Of a DNA stretch of 64,000 nt, positions 44,956-55,732 are shown one piece after another. The position numbers were made by a program, and so were the translations under genes. The notes under the pieces are model-generated. The model did not search any database. It was not told where the DNA came from and saw only the letters and a program-made list of their open reading frames with translations. Within the stretch, counting starts at the first letter, position 1, and every line of letters begins with the position of its first letter. Origin of the DNA: Aurelia coerulea (lineage: Eukaryota; Cnidaria; Scyphozoa; Semaeostomeae; Ulmaridae); NCBI GenBank assembly GCA_039566865.1, contig CM076943.1, positions 37,456,663 to 37,520,662 of the forward strand, given 5' to 3'.

Positions 44956-46192
44956 ATGGAGGATTTGAAGAAATTGGTCAAAGGACGTAGCGCTAGCCGT
45001 CGTTACGTGCTCAGGGGGGGGTACTCATTGACTTTTAGTACGGGGGGGGTCCGTGCCAATATTTGGGGTCCGAAATTTTACATCAAATCAATATTTGGGG
45101 TCTGTGAATTACAACATGGACAACAATTGAATATTTGGGGTCAACAAATCTGAGGAAAGGAAGAATCCTGCAATTTGGCCTTGAAGTTGCGAATCACGAA
45201 ATAAATGCCTTGGTATTATTCAAAAACTGAGAAAAATCAAGAGGCTCAAATTGAAATCATTCAAAAACATGTAAGGGGCCCCAGAAATAGATAACAATAT
45301 TTTTTGGGGTCTCCAAAATATTAGACTCAATATTTGGGGTCCCCAAATCATTAAGCTTAATATTTAGGGGTCAGCAAAGAAAAAATGGCATGGACCCCCC
45401 CGTATTGAAAGTTAGGGAGTACCCCCCCCCCCCCACTGGGGTTACGTGAAGAAGACGATAACTGATACAGCGAAGATCTTGGCAGGAGCGGAACAAGATG
45501 TTGACAAATTGAAAACAAACAAGGAACTTTTGTGCCAAGAATCAGAGAGTCTGAAAAAGAGCGATAAAGAGATTCTGGACTTAACCAGCGAGGATAAGTT
45601 TGAGGATGAAATATTGGAGTGCAAGCAGTTTTCTGGTGAGATACAGTACTGTTTAACGCAAATCGAATCGAAATTGAGAGTATTATTGAAACCCGAAGAA
45701 GGGCAACGTGAGCCGCGTCGTGAATCTATTGGTAGCGCGCGGAAAGTGAAAACGATGAAATTGCCAACCTTGACTTTGGAAAAGTTTTCGGGCAATCCGA
45801 CAGAATGGCCGTCTTTCTGGGAGACGTTTAAAGCTAAAATTGATTCAGACGAAGAGATGGAAGACGTGATGAAATTTAGTTATTTGAAGAGTTATTTGGT
45901 AGGCCCAGCAGCACTTGCCGTTGCGGGGCTGAAAGTTACGAATTCGACATACAAAGAGGCACTAGATGTTTTGCATAAAAGATTTGGAGACGTTTCAGTT
46001 ATCATAGGGAATCATATGGATGCGTTGCTTCATTGCCCTGCAGTTGATGCCATGAGCGATGTTAAGAAGTTGAGAGGACTGCACGACAAGTTGGAAGTGA
46101 ACGTCCGGAATTTGGGTGCGCTTGGTTTGCATAGCGGAGGATATGAGCGAGTCATGTCGCCTGAAATATTGAAGAAATTGCCGAGTGAGCTG
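44956..46192 (+). pseudogene. BEL gag, first part (interrupted)
   Basis: The frame starts at ATG 44956 (MEDLKKLVKGRS), is interrupted by the hAT MITE at 45010-45440, and continues 45449-46192. Removing the MITE and one target-duplication copy keeps the frame open. The segment KLPTLTLEKFSGNPTEW followed by FWETFKAKID is the conserved gag motif of BEL/Pao elements (DUF1759 type), at about 45759-45850. A coiled-coil-like charged stretch precedes it. The frame is then cut at 46193 by a second hAT element and resumes after 47961. Confidence 0.88.
45010..45440. mobile_element. 431-bp hAT MITE in BEL gag
   Basis: The 8-bp duplication GTTACGTG flanks it (45002-45009, 45441-45448). The ends CTCAGGGGGGGGTACTC and GAGTACCCCC...CACTGGG are inverted repeats, and GTACGGGGGGGGTCC is repeated in reverse near 45392-45410. 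The motif AATATTTGGGGTC occurs about six times in the interior. Confidence 0.85.
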
Positions 46193-46702
46193 CAAGGGCG
46201 CCGGAGCCACGGGGGCAGCGCGGGGGCAGCAAAGTGCCCTTTCCAAAAAATGCATTTCAGAAAACTATTGATTAATCGCGCCTGTTAGTTGGAAACGAGT
46301 TGTTTCTCGTCCGCAGTCACAATAATAGAACAATTCCTTCTGCTCTCAAGATTACAGTACGTTCGAAGGACAGTAGTAGCGTCGCCACGGGGTGGTCTGG
46401 GGTGGACATGTCGACCACAGTTTTCACAGAGTCGATGTTATAATTTCTCGAAATCAGTCAAAAAGATTGGGAAGAGTAGATTTTTATTGACTTGAACCTT
46501 TTGTGATAACTGGCCTTCCTCCTGAATTCTCAATACCCTTTATTGAAGATTTCGAGAAAGGCCTTAAATTTCAATTTCTAACCAGTGGCGTGGCCACAGT
46601 GGGGGATGGTCCTCGAGATTCCTCTAAAACCGAGGAGAAAATAGCTGCGTGTAGGTTGGGTAAGAATTTTCCGAGAAATGTCAAATCTTCCATTTTACCA
46701 CT

Positions 46703-46999
46703 GGCAAGCATGACATTGGGAGATGCATTCTAAGCCAAAGTAAAGGATACTTCTTCAAAAATTTTCTTCGTGCTCTGATTCATAGGATAACTGTTACAAA
46801 ACGATCAAGGTTTCCTCGTCGCTAAAGGCAAGCATGATATTGGAAGATGCATTCTAAGCCAAAGTAAAGGATACTTCTTCAAAAATTTTCTTCGTGCTCT
46901 GATTCATAGGATAACTGTTACAAAACGATCAAGGTTTCCTCGTCGCTAAAGGCAAGCATGATATTGGAAGATGCATTCTAAGCCAAAGTAAGGGGCGTG
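46703..46999 (+). repeat. 124-bp tandem repeat, ~2.3 copies
   Basis: GGCAAGCATGATATTGGAAG recurs at 46827 and 46951, with a variant at 46703. The intervening sequence is nearly identical. Confidence 0.9.
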
Positions 47000-47425
47000 G
47001 CCCCAAAAAATTTCCTGGGGCTTCGCCCCCAGACTCCCTAGTTTTGCATTCCCCTCCCACTTAATTTGCCCTGGCCACGCCGCTGTTTCTAACCATATTT
47101 TTTCCTTCCTCGTAAATAAATATGATGTTCTTCTCTGTTTCGATTTTTGTTGCACCAAAATGCCCGCTGTTGTAAAAAGTACTGCTTGAGATGGTTGCTT
47201 TTCCAGAAATATCTAAATAGATAAAAATAATAAAAAGAGCATTCCCATCATATTCTCCGTGTGTCCGAAGGGCGTTTCGCACGTTTTCCGAGGGTCTAAA
47301 GGGCGTGGCCAGGAGAATTTTTTCTGGGGGCTTTGCCCCCAGACCCCCTTATACCTTTCCGCCACAGCTTTTTGGGCTGGCGACAACCGTGTCGAAATAG
47401 ATGTTGAGCACAATATTCTAAATGA

Positions 47426-47848
47426 GGGGGGCTTTGGGGGGTACCAGAACCCGCAAACCCGGACCAAAATTAGCAAAAACCCGAAAACCCGCAAGCAAAA
47501 AATTCGAAACCCGAAATTGCACTTCGGAATGCAAAATTTCAATTTTCGGTAATAATCTTCGACTAAATCCGACATTTTCGTTCTCACTGACACTCTGTGC
47601 ATCGTTTCAAGCATTCGGAAGCTGGTTTTTCGATCTCAGCTAACTGAAAGGGAATTTATGACTTCGAAATCGCGAAAACATTGGAAATTTTGAAAGAAAT
47701 CCCGAAACCCCAGCATCAAAATTGGCCAAACCCGTAACCCGTGGAGCATCTCAAAACCCGAAAACCCGCACGATTTAGACGTAAAACCCGAAACCCGAGG
47801 GCTAAAATTGATCAAACCCGCAACCCGTGAAACCCCAAAGCCCCCCTC
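47426..47848. mobile_element. 423-bp MITE with 8-bp TSD and AACCCG repeats
   Basis: GGGGGGCTTTGGGG and CCCCAAAGCCCCCC are terminal inverted repeats. CTAAATGA flanks it at 47418-47425 and 47849-47856. Many AAACCCG units lie near both ends. The 8-bp duplication suggests hAT. Confidence 0.8.
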
Positions 47849-47965
47849 CTAAATGAAGATTCCCGATTATTTTCAACGGCAAATTTTGACACCCTAAGGT
47901 GCCCTTTCTGCGATTCCTGCCCCCGCCGCATCATGGAGCCTCCGGCGCCTCTGGTGAGCTGCAAG

Positions 47966-49621
47966 TTATGATAACACGTAAACTGAAAGGTTCGTGTGAT
48001 TTACAATATTTGTTGGAAATATTCCACGAAGAGCTCCTTGTTAGAGAGAAATGTGTTTTGAGCCAAGTTAGCGTAGAGAAAAACAAGCCAGCCACCGCCC
48101 CCCAAGAAGTGACGAGAAACAGATTCACGTATCGAAATCAACAAGCTACCGCAGCAACGTTATACACTGGAAGTCAAGCATATGATAGAAAGTTTGTTAT
48201 CAAATGTGCCTATTGCGATGGAGATCACAAGTCTCATTTGTGTACCACTGTCACAGATCATATCGTGCGAAGAAAGATTTTGACGCAAAAGAACCGCTGC
48301 TTCATCTGCTTACGCGCTAATCATCTGGCGCGGAACTGTCGTTCAAACATGACATGCCTGAAATGCAATAGAAGACATCATTCGACTATATGTGAGTGCT
48401 ATTCCAAAGCAGGAACAAGCGAAAGAGGTAATGAAGCTGACCAAAAGAGAAGCAGCGTTGAAGCAAAGGTGCCGGAGAGTACGTCAACAACGAATATGCA
48501 CGTGAGCGCAAGAAATTCCGTTCTACTGCAGACCGCGCGGGCAGACGTAAAAGCCCCTGGAAAAGCGAGAGGGAGAAGATTAAGATTTGTGTTCGATTCT
48601 GGCAGTCAGAAGAGTTATGTGACAGTAGATGCAAAGAATGCGTTGGGTCTTCCAGTTATTGGAAAAGATAAACTGCTGATCAAGACATTCGGAGACGAAT
48701 CGCCCAAAGTTCGTGATTGTGAGATCGTGCAACTTTCCGTTGGTTGCAAAAATGGAGAAGAGTCTGTGATGGAAGCATATGTTGTACCTGTGATTTGTAC
48801 GCCGATTAGCAACCAAGTGATTTCGAGAGCGGTGAAACATTATGACCATTTGCGTGGGTTAGATTTAGCGGATTTTGTAGAAGAGGACGAATTGAACGTT
48901 GATAGGAATGTGGACATTTTGGTCGGCGCAGATTTTTATTGGAGATTTATCACCGGACATATTGTTCAAGGAAAGAAACCCGGTCCGGTCGCGATGAAGA
49001 CGAAGTTAGGGTGGGTGCTGTCAGGGCCCACAGATATGGTAAGTTCTGATTCTGATTCACATGTTATGAGAATTGATACTGTTGTTGTTGATAAAGAAAA
49101 CTTTGCGATTGTGAATGAAGTGAAAAGATTTTGGGAAAATGAGGCTATAGGCATAAAAGGAAATGAAGATCAATGTTTGCATGAGAAGTTTGTTGATGAA
49201 ATTGAGTTTGTAGATAACAGATATGAAGTTTTGGCGAAAATTGAGCGGTTTGAAAATGAGGTTGGCCCCCAGGAAAAAACGAGACTGCCCGAAGAAAAGT
49301 TATCGGACACGTCTTTGTTGAAAAATGATTCCAAGAAGCCTGAGGAGAGTAAGGTTTTGGCTTATGATTTTGATGCAATGCTCGGGTCTTCTGAGAAGGA
49401 GCAAGTTACGAAGCGCGATGTGCTTGCCACGACAGCCAAGATTTTCGACCCGCTTGGTTTGATTAGTCCGGTCATTGTCCCTTTGAAATTGGTGTTTCAG
49501 AAGTTATGCAAACAAACTAATGATTGGAACTCATTGATAGATGAGTCTATTCTGAGCGACTATAAAGCGATCGTAAATGACTTGATGCATGTAGGCCGCA
49601 TTGTTGTTGACAGAAATTATA
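47966..49621 (+). pseudogene. BEL gag-pol: zinc knuckles, protease and Pao region, with RT core deleted
   Basis: Gag resumes with VMITRKLKG. Cys/His knuckles follow (CAYCDGDHKSHLC, then CFICLRANHLARNC and CLKCNRRHHSTIC, about 48205-48390). The aspartic protease has FDSGSQKSYV at about 48592-48620, then the BEL-specific ILVGADFYW and LGWVLSGP. The pre-RT linker reads FWENEAIGIKG. The frame then passes directly to KRDVLATTAKIFDPLGLISP (about 49411-49470), which in intact elements lies after the reverse transcriptase. The YxDD-containing core is therefore missing without breaking the frame. The frame is cut at 49622 by the split-direct-repeat element. Confidence 0.9.
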
Positions 49622-49961
49622 ATGGGGGTTGAAATGCAATTTAAGCCCGGTTAATACGTCCTCGGGAGGTTTGCGGGGTTGTCCTTGGCTTGGATCCTGG
49701 TTCCTCGGTCCGTGTTTTGGCTGGGGCGTGGAACTGTTTCGCTGACTGGGATAAATGCCAGAGCTGTCTCATTAGTTGGGAAGGATGAATCATTAAATCA
49801 ACAAAACAGGTTGCATTCATCACTAGGCGACTCATCGGACCACCCAAGGATAATTTGCGATGTCTCGGCCGGCACGTCTTATCTGTCGAGCTATAAACTC
49901 TGGAGTTATTTCAACCGACCTCATTCTCTAAAATGAAATGAAGACTTCACGACGAAATTCT
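49622..49961 (+). repeat. Split direct repeat A1
   Basis: 340 bp, from ATGGGGGTTGAAATGC to GACGAAATTCT. I see no differences from A2 at 54193-54532. Confidence 0.9.
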
Positions 49962-52900
49962 GATTGAAAAAATGGAAACAACGAGGGAACATAGTGAAGT
50001 TTCTGGAACTATTATCAAGAATCGTTGGTTACTGTTCTCATTTGTTGTTTTTGGGACAAGAGGTTTGTCAACTGGTGAAATTCAGGTGACGCCGTTTTAT
50101 ATTTTATATTTAGAAGAATTTCATATTCCTCTCGGATTTCCAAAAAATCGAATAAAACATTTGTGCGATGCTAGGCCTGTGACCCATCGTTCCCGCTGTT
50201 AATGCTGTGCGTGGAAACTGAGCAAATGACTCAGTTGATTTTTTTTTAGGCAGGGGATAATCCTAGCTAGTCACATTGCAAACCCTGATTATCTTTGCTG
50301 TGAAGAAGTCCTTCATGGCAGGGCGAAATGTAGGCATAAAATTGATTCAACCATTTGCTGTTGTTTTTGTTGTGTTGCGGTGTTTCTGCCTTTGATAATG
50401 GCTTGATAACGGGCAATAATCGAAACGTCATGCTTATTTCAATTCGCATCAAAATGCTTATATGTTACGTTGTTTACTTGTTTATCATTATTGTTCAGAG
50501 GTTGTGCCTTTTTTGTCAGACTATGGAAATTGGGTCACCATCACCATATTTTGGAATTATGTGGCAGCCTTCAACGTTGTTGAGTACCAAGCAAAAGATT
50601 TGCTGCTGTAGGCTCAACATTCATATAAAAATGTACCTATTGGCGTTACGAGACGACAAGCACTTCAACAGGGTAATATTTTGGCACATGACTACATGAG
50701 GGTGTACCGCTCTTCCGCTAGGGCGTGCGAGAATGTCTATTAGGACAATAGCTGTCTTTTAGGGAGTTTTTTGTTATAATTTTCTGCGTCCTGTTGAAAG
50801 CAAATGATGTTGTGTTTGTGCCGACGCGTGCAAACAGCAAGACAAATATGTTTACGGGAGGGCGGCCCCCTTGGGCGGCTTCGCGCGTGAACGTTTGTCG
50901 TGTACACAACTAGCAACACAGAGCTTGTTTCTCCTTTAATTTGCCTAACTCGTTTTCGGTTTGTTGCCATTATAAATACTTATTATCGGAATATTGGTGC
51001 ATAACGGCTTTGGTGTCAAAAACAAAGATAGATTAAAGCGTCCTATTGGGGCTGGGTTATCTCGGGTTGTGCGTTGGGAGTACCTCGATATTAGTAGAGG
51101 GCCGTCACCCTCGGGTCTTACCTGCTGTGAAAAGTTTGATGCATTTGATCTCAATAGAATTCAATTTGGAACATTGGTTGGACAGCGCAGCTTTACAAAA
51201 AAAATTGTCACATTAGAACCGCGACGAACATCATTTCGAGGGTCATGTCAGAGAAAGACACCTCAGTAAATAGCTCGACATGTCCAATTAGTTAAGAAAA
51301 ATTCAATTGTGATTATAATATTACTTATTAGACTAGGCCATGATTTTGTACGTTTCGAGACATGCTTGTCTCATCTTCAGTTAAACAGGAGCTACACTTG
51401 CGAGCTTTTATAGTTATTCGAGAGTTAGTCACACTCTGATGATAACGTAAGTTTGAAAGGCCTCAGTGTGCTGAAAAATCTGTCTGTTTCTTGCGTCCGT
51501 TTCTTTCCTAGTACCTTTTATTCGAGAGAAATGCACCAAATACATAATTGAATTATCGATCATCGATTTCTACATACTAAGGAAAGTCCATTGAAATTCA
51601 ATTTGAACTTGGATCATTTGAACCTTTCGAATCATTTGCATTCAATAATAACATCCATTGATGTTTTGCATGTACTAACTCTCAGTTTTTGGCAAGGTGT
51701 CAAGAGTAGGTTATTGTGTATGTCACTAGTATACTAATATCGTGACAAAGCGAGGACATTTTTGATCATTACGCCCACCGGGCTAGCTGTTTCAGAGTCT
51801 CGGTCGCCTCGTTTGATCTATTTCGACAGCAAACACGTCAATGTCGTCATGAAATATTTGCGAGGATGTTGTAAGTGCCTCATTTTCCATCAACCGCAAT
51901 GTTTTGTTTGTTTGTCTGGTCGTTGTTGTTGTTGTTGTTGTTTTATTTTCGATGTTTGTTTTGATCTGCAGGGATTTGCCCTGACCGCTCGATGAATAGA
52001 TTCGTGGTCTGCCTCAGCAAGTAAAACTACTCAACATCCATTAATAAGCGGATTATTTGCAAGCAAAAATGTTTCATTCAGTGATGGATTGCTATTAGTA
52101 GTAAATACAATTGGGGGCAAGTAAATACAAGATAGAGAGAATTCATTTCTAATCAGGTGGTTCCAACACAAATGTTTGTCGTATTTTCACTGTTGTCCGT
52201 TTAATGTGCTCATAGCTTCAAATTAGACAAGCAAGAATTAACAAACTCAAAGATATCAGATTGGCCAACGCACCAGATTTGAAAGCATAATTGCCAGCCT
52301 GTGCAGGTCAGGTGGATGGCTGGACGAGCAGAGGCGAGCAAATAGTGGATCTAAGGCTGAAATCCGGGTCCACAAAAGGGGGCAAACCTCGACATGCAAA
52401 GGATAATAGCTTCGCTCATCTGCAACTCTCATTGTTGTGAATAGGTTGCAAGGATTATTTTCAGCAATTTTCTTACAATTTTCATCCGTTCATAAACACG
52501 GTGAGCATAAACCGAAAGGTACACATGATTTTATCTTAATAGACTCGCCATACTTTCATTGCATTGCGTATTTCTCCGCTTTCTGCAAGTTTCGAACCGG
52601 CAATTTTGAGTTTAAAACCCTAACTCCTCAGCAATAAATAAGTCCAAATTGGGGCTAACAAAGTATTGTTTGTGGGTTTTTCTCATATGAAATTATCGTT
52701 GTGCGTGGATGAGTTTAAACTATAACCGTTTTTAAATGCCTAATGCCCGGTTTAGTTCGTAATATGGGGTGAGCAAGGGCCTACGTTTTCTGTTGTCAGA
52801 AGCAAAAGCAATATTGGTTAGGTTTTCACTAGCAGGCTCGTAATCGTATCGTGCAATTTGTTGCTACTGACTTGTGAAAAATGGCATCGTGAGGGCTATA

Positions 52901-54039
52901 TGTACCTTTGCCTTTTGTATCTCGTGCTCAGCATATCATACTCGTATCTGTGCTTATTGTTATGAAGCATTTTGTGTAAGCTTGTCAATCTAGCGATAAT
53001 TTCCCTATCGATCGGGTGAAAAACAGCATATATATTCAATGTTAATGGTAAAGCCTAGGAGGGACGTGCACGAGAAGGCAGTCAGGTAGCCTTCAGCCTT
53101 AGTAAATTTAGCCCAGGCTCGTAAAATGCCATGGTGTAGATGTGAAAAGCCAACGAAAGCAATCTGTTGTTAGTGCTGCGCCCTGCGATATCGTATATCG
53201 TAGAGTGTGTTTTGCCTACTTGAGTTAAATCAATGTTGCTATTGCCATAGATAGGGCCGATGCCCAAGTGATATCAGCTGCTTACGATTATGCACGGCGT
53301 GTTGGATGCAAATTGCATCAGTTTAGCTGGGCCATCGGGCCAGTCGGGTGCACTGCACCAAAAGCATGCCTCGTGACGGCTGGGCCGTAAGCCTAGTCGG
53401 CGCATAACCTTTTATTTTGTAGGAATGGAACGCAATGAAACCAAGAAAAAGACTGTCATGTTGGAAGCTCTGGTATAAACTAAGCTGCAGTCGAGGAGCC
53501 GCGTGATGTGGATGTGATGCAATATGGTGTGCCCGGATGGCCGTGCCATCAGCCCAATGCAAATCGCTTATCGTTGTCATGTTGCTGTATTGTACACAGT
53601 GTAATTTGTGTCATCGTCTGTGCAGTGTCAATGTCGTGCACGATACAGGATCGTTTCAATGCTGTGTGCCCTAATACAGGGCGTGTCGGATGCACGTTGC
53701 ATCAGCTGTTTGGCCGAAAGGCCTTGTCGGGTGCTTGGGCACTGCCGGGTGCTTAAGCACCAGCTGCATCTTTGGTGACGGTTAGGCCTTAAGCCTGGCC
53801 GCCACTTTTCGTTTTGTTTACCTTTTAGGGGTCATACACGCGGGCGCGTGCCTTGACATTCTGTCTTTTTTGTATATGATTGGATGATGCCTTATCGTAG
53901 GCTTGCTTTTTAATGCCTTATCGTAGGCTTTATACGTTTTTGTTCCAGATCTGCTTTATTTAAGTTCTGCTTAGGTAGGGAGAAGTTCGTCCAAGTCTTT
54001 TACGGTTGGTGATTGGGTGGAGCACTGCGTGCTCTTGTG
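49962..54039. other. Interior of the split-direct-repeat element
   Basis: This is 4.08 kb with only short ORFs on both strands, none with recognisable motifs. CGAAACGTCATG near 50421-50432 and, on the minus strand, CTGAAGATGAGACA...TCGAAACG (51380-51351) resemble degenerate hammerhead-type or Penelope-associated motifs. A (GTT)n run lies near 51922-51940. The segment 53320-53960 has repeated GCC-rich motifs such as GCCTTATCGTAGGCTT. The function is unknown. Confidence 0.6.
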
Positions 54040-54192
54040 GCCGGAATTCGTTATTCCATGTCTATCACCGACCGTAAAAACTACCGCTGTTCAGGCAAAA
54101 GGGCCTGGTGCACTCTCCTCCGCAGTCAGATTAACCTGTGGTGCGAGAGAGGCTGATGCACTGATAGCCCATTTTCCTGAGGTAAGTATTAA
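54040..54192 (+). repeat. Split direct repeat B1
   Basis: 153 bp, identical to B2 as read. It ends CCTGAGGTAAGTATTAA, which contains a consensus 5' splice site (AG|GTAAGT) 10 bases from the end. Confidence 0.9.
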
Positions 54193-54532
54193 ATGGGGGT
54201 TGAAATGCAATTTAAGCCCGGTTAATACGTCCTCGGGAGGTTTGCGGGGTTGTCCTTGGCTTGGATCCTGGTTCCTCGGTCCGTGTTTTGGCTGGGGCGT
54301 GGAACTGTTTCGCTGACTGGGATAAATGCCAGAGCTGTCTCATTAGTTGGGAAGGATGAATCATTAAATCAACAAAACAGGTTGCATTCATCACTAGGCG
54401 ACTCATCGGACCACCCAAGGATAATTTGCGATGTCTCGGCCGGCACGTCTTATCTGTCGAGCTATAAACTCTGGAGTTATTTCAACCGACCTCATTCTCT
54501 AAAATGAAATGAAGACTTCACGACGAAATTCT
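54193..54532 (+). repeat. Split direct repeat A2
   Basis: 340 bp, identical to A1 as read, directly following B1. Confidence 0.9.
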
Positions 54533-54639
54533 CCCACCCTCCCTGTCCCTTCTTATATTTGTGTTATTGAGTTTATTGTTTTTTGGGTTAACTTTTTAGT
54601 TTTTCGGTTGTCCAGTCGGACTTCCTGACAGGTGCATTA

Positions 54640-54792
54640 GCCGGAATTCGTTATTCCATGTCTATCACCGACCGTAAAAACTACCGCTGTTCAGGCAAAA
54701 GGGCCTGGTGCACTCTCCTCCGCAGTCAGATTAACCTGTGGTGCGAGAGAGGCTGATGCACTGATAGCCCATTTTCCTGAGGTAAGTATTAA
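54640..54792 (+). repeat. Split direct repeat B2
   Basis: 153 bp, identical to B1 as read. It forms the right terminus; BEL sequence resumes at 54793. Confidence 0.9.
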
Positions 54793-55022
54793 TAGGAAGA
54801 AATATTGCGCAGTCTGATATCGATTTTATTGAATTACACGGCTTTTGTGATGCGTCAAAAGCGAGTTATGGAGCTTGCGTTTATGTTGTTTGTCATTTGA
54901 TGAGTTTTGGTGGAAGGGTCCCGAGTTTTTGAGAAAAAACAATCGAGTTTTGGCCTGAGAAAGAAAGTTTCGAGCGTTGTAAACAAGCTAACAATGAGTT
55001 TATTGAATTTGAAGAGGTCAAG
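54793..55022 (+). pseudogene. BEL pol fragment: RNase H start and pre-integrase linker
   Basis: The frame reads DIDFIELHGFCDASKASYG (about 54818-54873), the start of the BEL RNase H domain with its first catalytic Asp. After about 54900 it moves in another frame to a WWKGPEF-like segment that normally lies well downstream. An in-frame stop (TGA near 54955) and a frameshift follow. Most of RNase H is deleted here. Confidence 0.75.
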
Positions 55023-55732
55023 TATGACGCGGTATTGGGTTCAAAAATGGTTGATCGTGATTTTAGGTGTCCGTGGTGTCACATACACGTCGTAATTATT
55101 AGTTCTTGTGATGGTGAGTTATACAGATGTGCTAACACCATTGATTGGCCATAATTATTGTTTGTCGTGGTGACTTCCAGAGATCATTGGTCGGTAGTTG
55201 ATGTGCCAGTAACTAACACGAGTCATGGTAATCCTTGTTGATCGTAATTGGTACTTTTGTCTTGTTGGGGTAACTTAAGCCTGTCGTGGTAGTATAACCT
55301 TGTCGGGGTAACTTCAAATCATGGTTGTAACTTCAGCTGGTCGTGGCAACTTCAGCTGGTCGTGGTAACTTCAGCTGGTCGTGGTAACTTCAGCTGGTCG
55401 TGGTAACATGCGCAGTTGGAATGCGCAGATAAAATAAAAGACAAAAGCAGATAAAATAAACCTTTTTCTGGACGCAGGCCCGTAGGAAGCGAGATGGGGG
55501 GGGGGGGTGGCTAAATAGTTTTGAAACAATGGTGCTAGGCTACAACATGCATAAACTAAATATATAGCTATCTCTATGGTTCACAAACAAAGCCCCAATC
55601 TGTGCTTGCCTCATCATGGCACTTTTCTACAATTTCTTGTGTCTTCTAATATGTGCAAACATAAATTGCGAAGTCGAATGCTGTCCGAAGGGCCTAAGTG
55701 GCTTCAAACGAATCAAGACTCTTGGATGTACT

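Larger units (their letters stand above)
46193..47953. mobile_element. 1.76 kb hAT-like element in BEL gag
   Basis: The ends CAAGGGCGCCGGAG and CTCCGGCGCCTCTG form a terminal inverted repeat, flanked by the 8-bp duplication GTGAGCTG (46185-46192, 47954-47961). The gag frame continues on the far side. Inside are a 124-bp tandem repeat, two hairpin repeats of the CTGGGGGC family and another MITE (47426-47848). I see no transposase. Confidence 0.82.
49622..54792 (+). mobile_element. 5.17 kb element with split direct repeats (DIRS/PAT/Ngaro-like), non-coding
   Basis: The order is A1 (49622-49961), interior (49962-54039), B1 (54040-54192), A2 (54193-54532), spacer (54533-54639), B2 (54640-54792). 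A1/A2 (340 bp) and B1/B2 (153 bp) look identical over their whole lengths. B1 directly abuts A2, and this junction (GTATTAA-ATGGGGG) equals the right end of the element joined to its left end. The surrounding BEL sequence shows no duplicated target bases, and its frame is open across the empty site. This is the architecture of tyrosine-recombinase retroelements with split direct repeats. I find no RT, RNase H or recombinase ORF in the interior, so it would be a non-autonomous member. Confidence 0.82.

Noticed and set aside
50994..51269. 91-aa ORF in the split-repeat element as a protein gene
   Set aside because: It has no recognisable motif, no neighbours in frame and no supporting signals. 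It is kept only as part of the unassigned interior.
49622..54532. A1 and A2 (340 bp) as the LTRs of an ordinary LTR retrotransposon
   Set aside because: The interrupted BEL sequence resumes after B2 (54793), not after A2, and no target duplication flanks A1/A2. The ends do not form TG...CA. The split-repeat model explains B1 and B2 as well.
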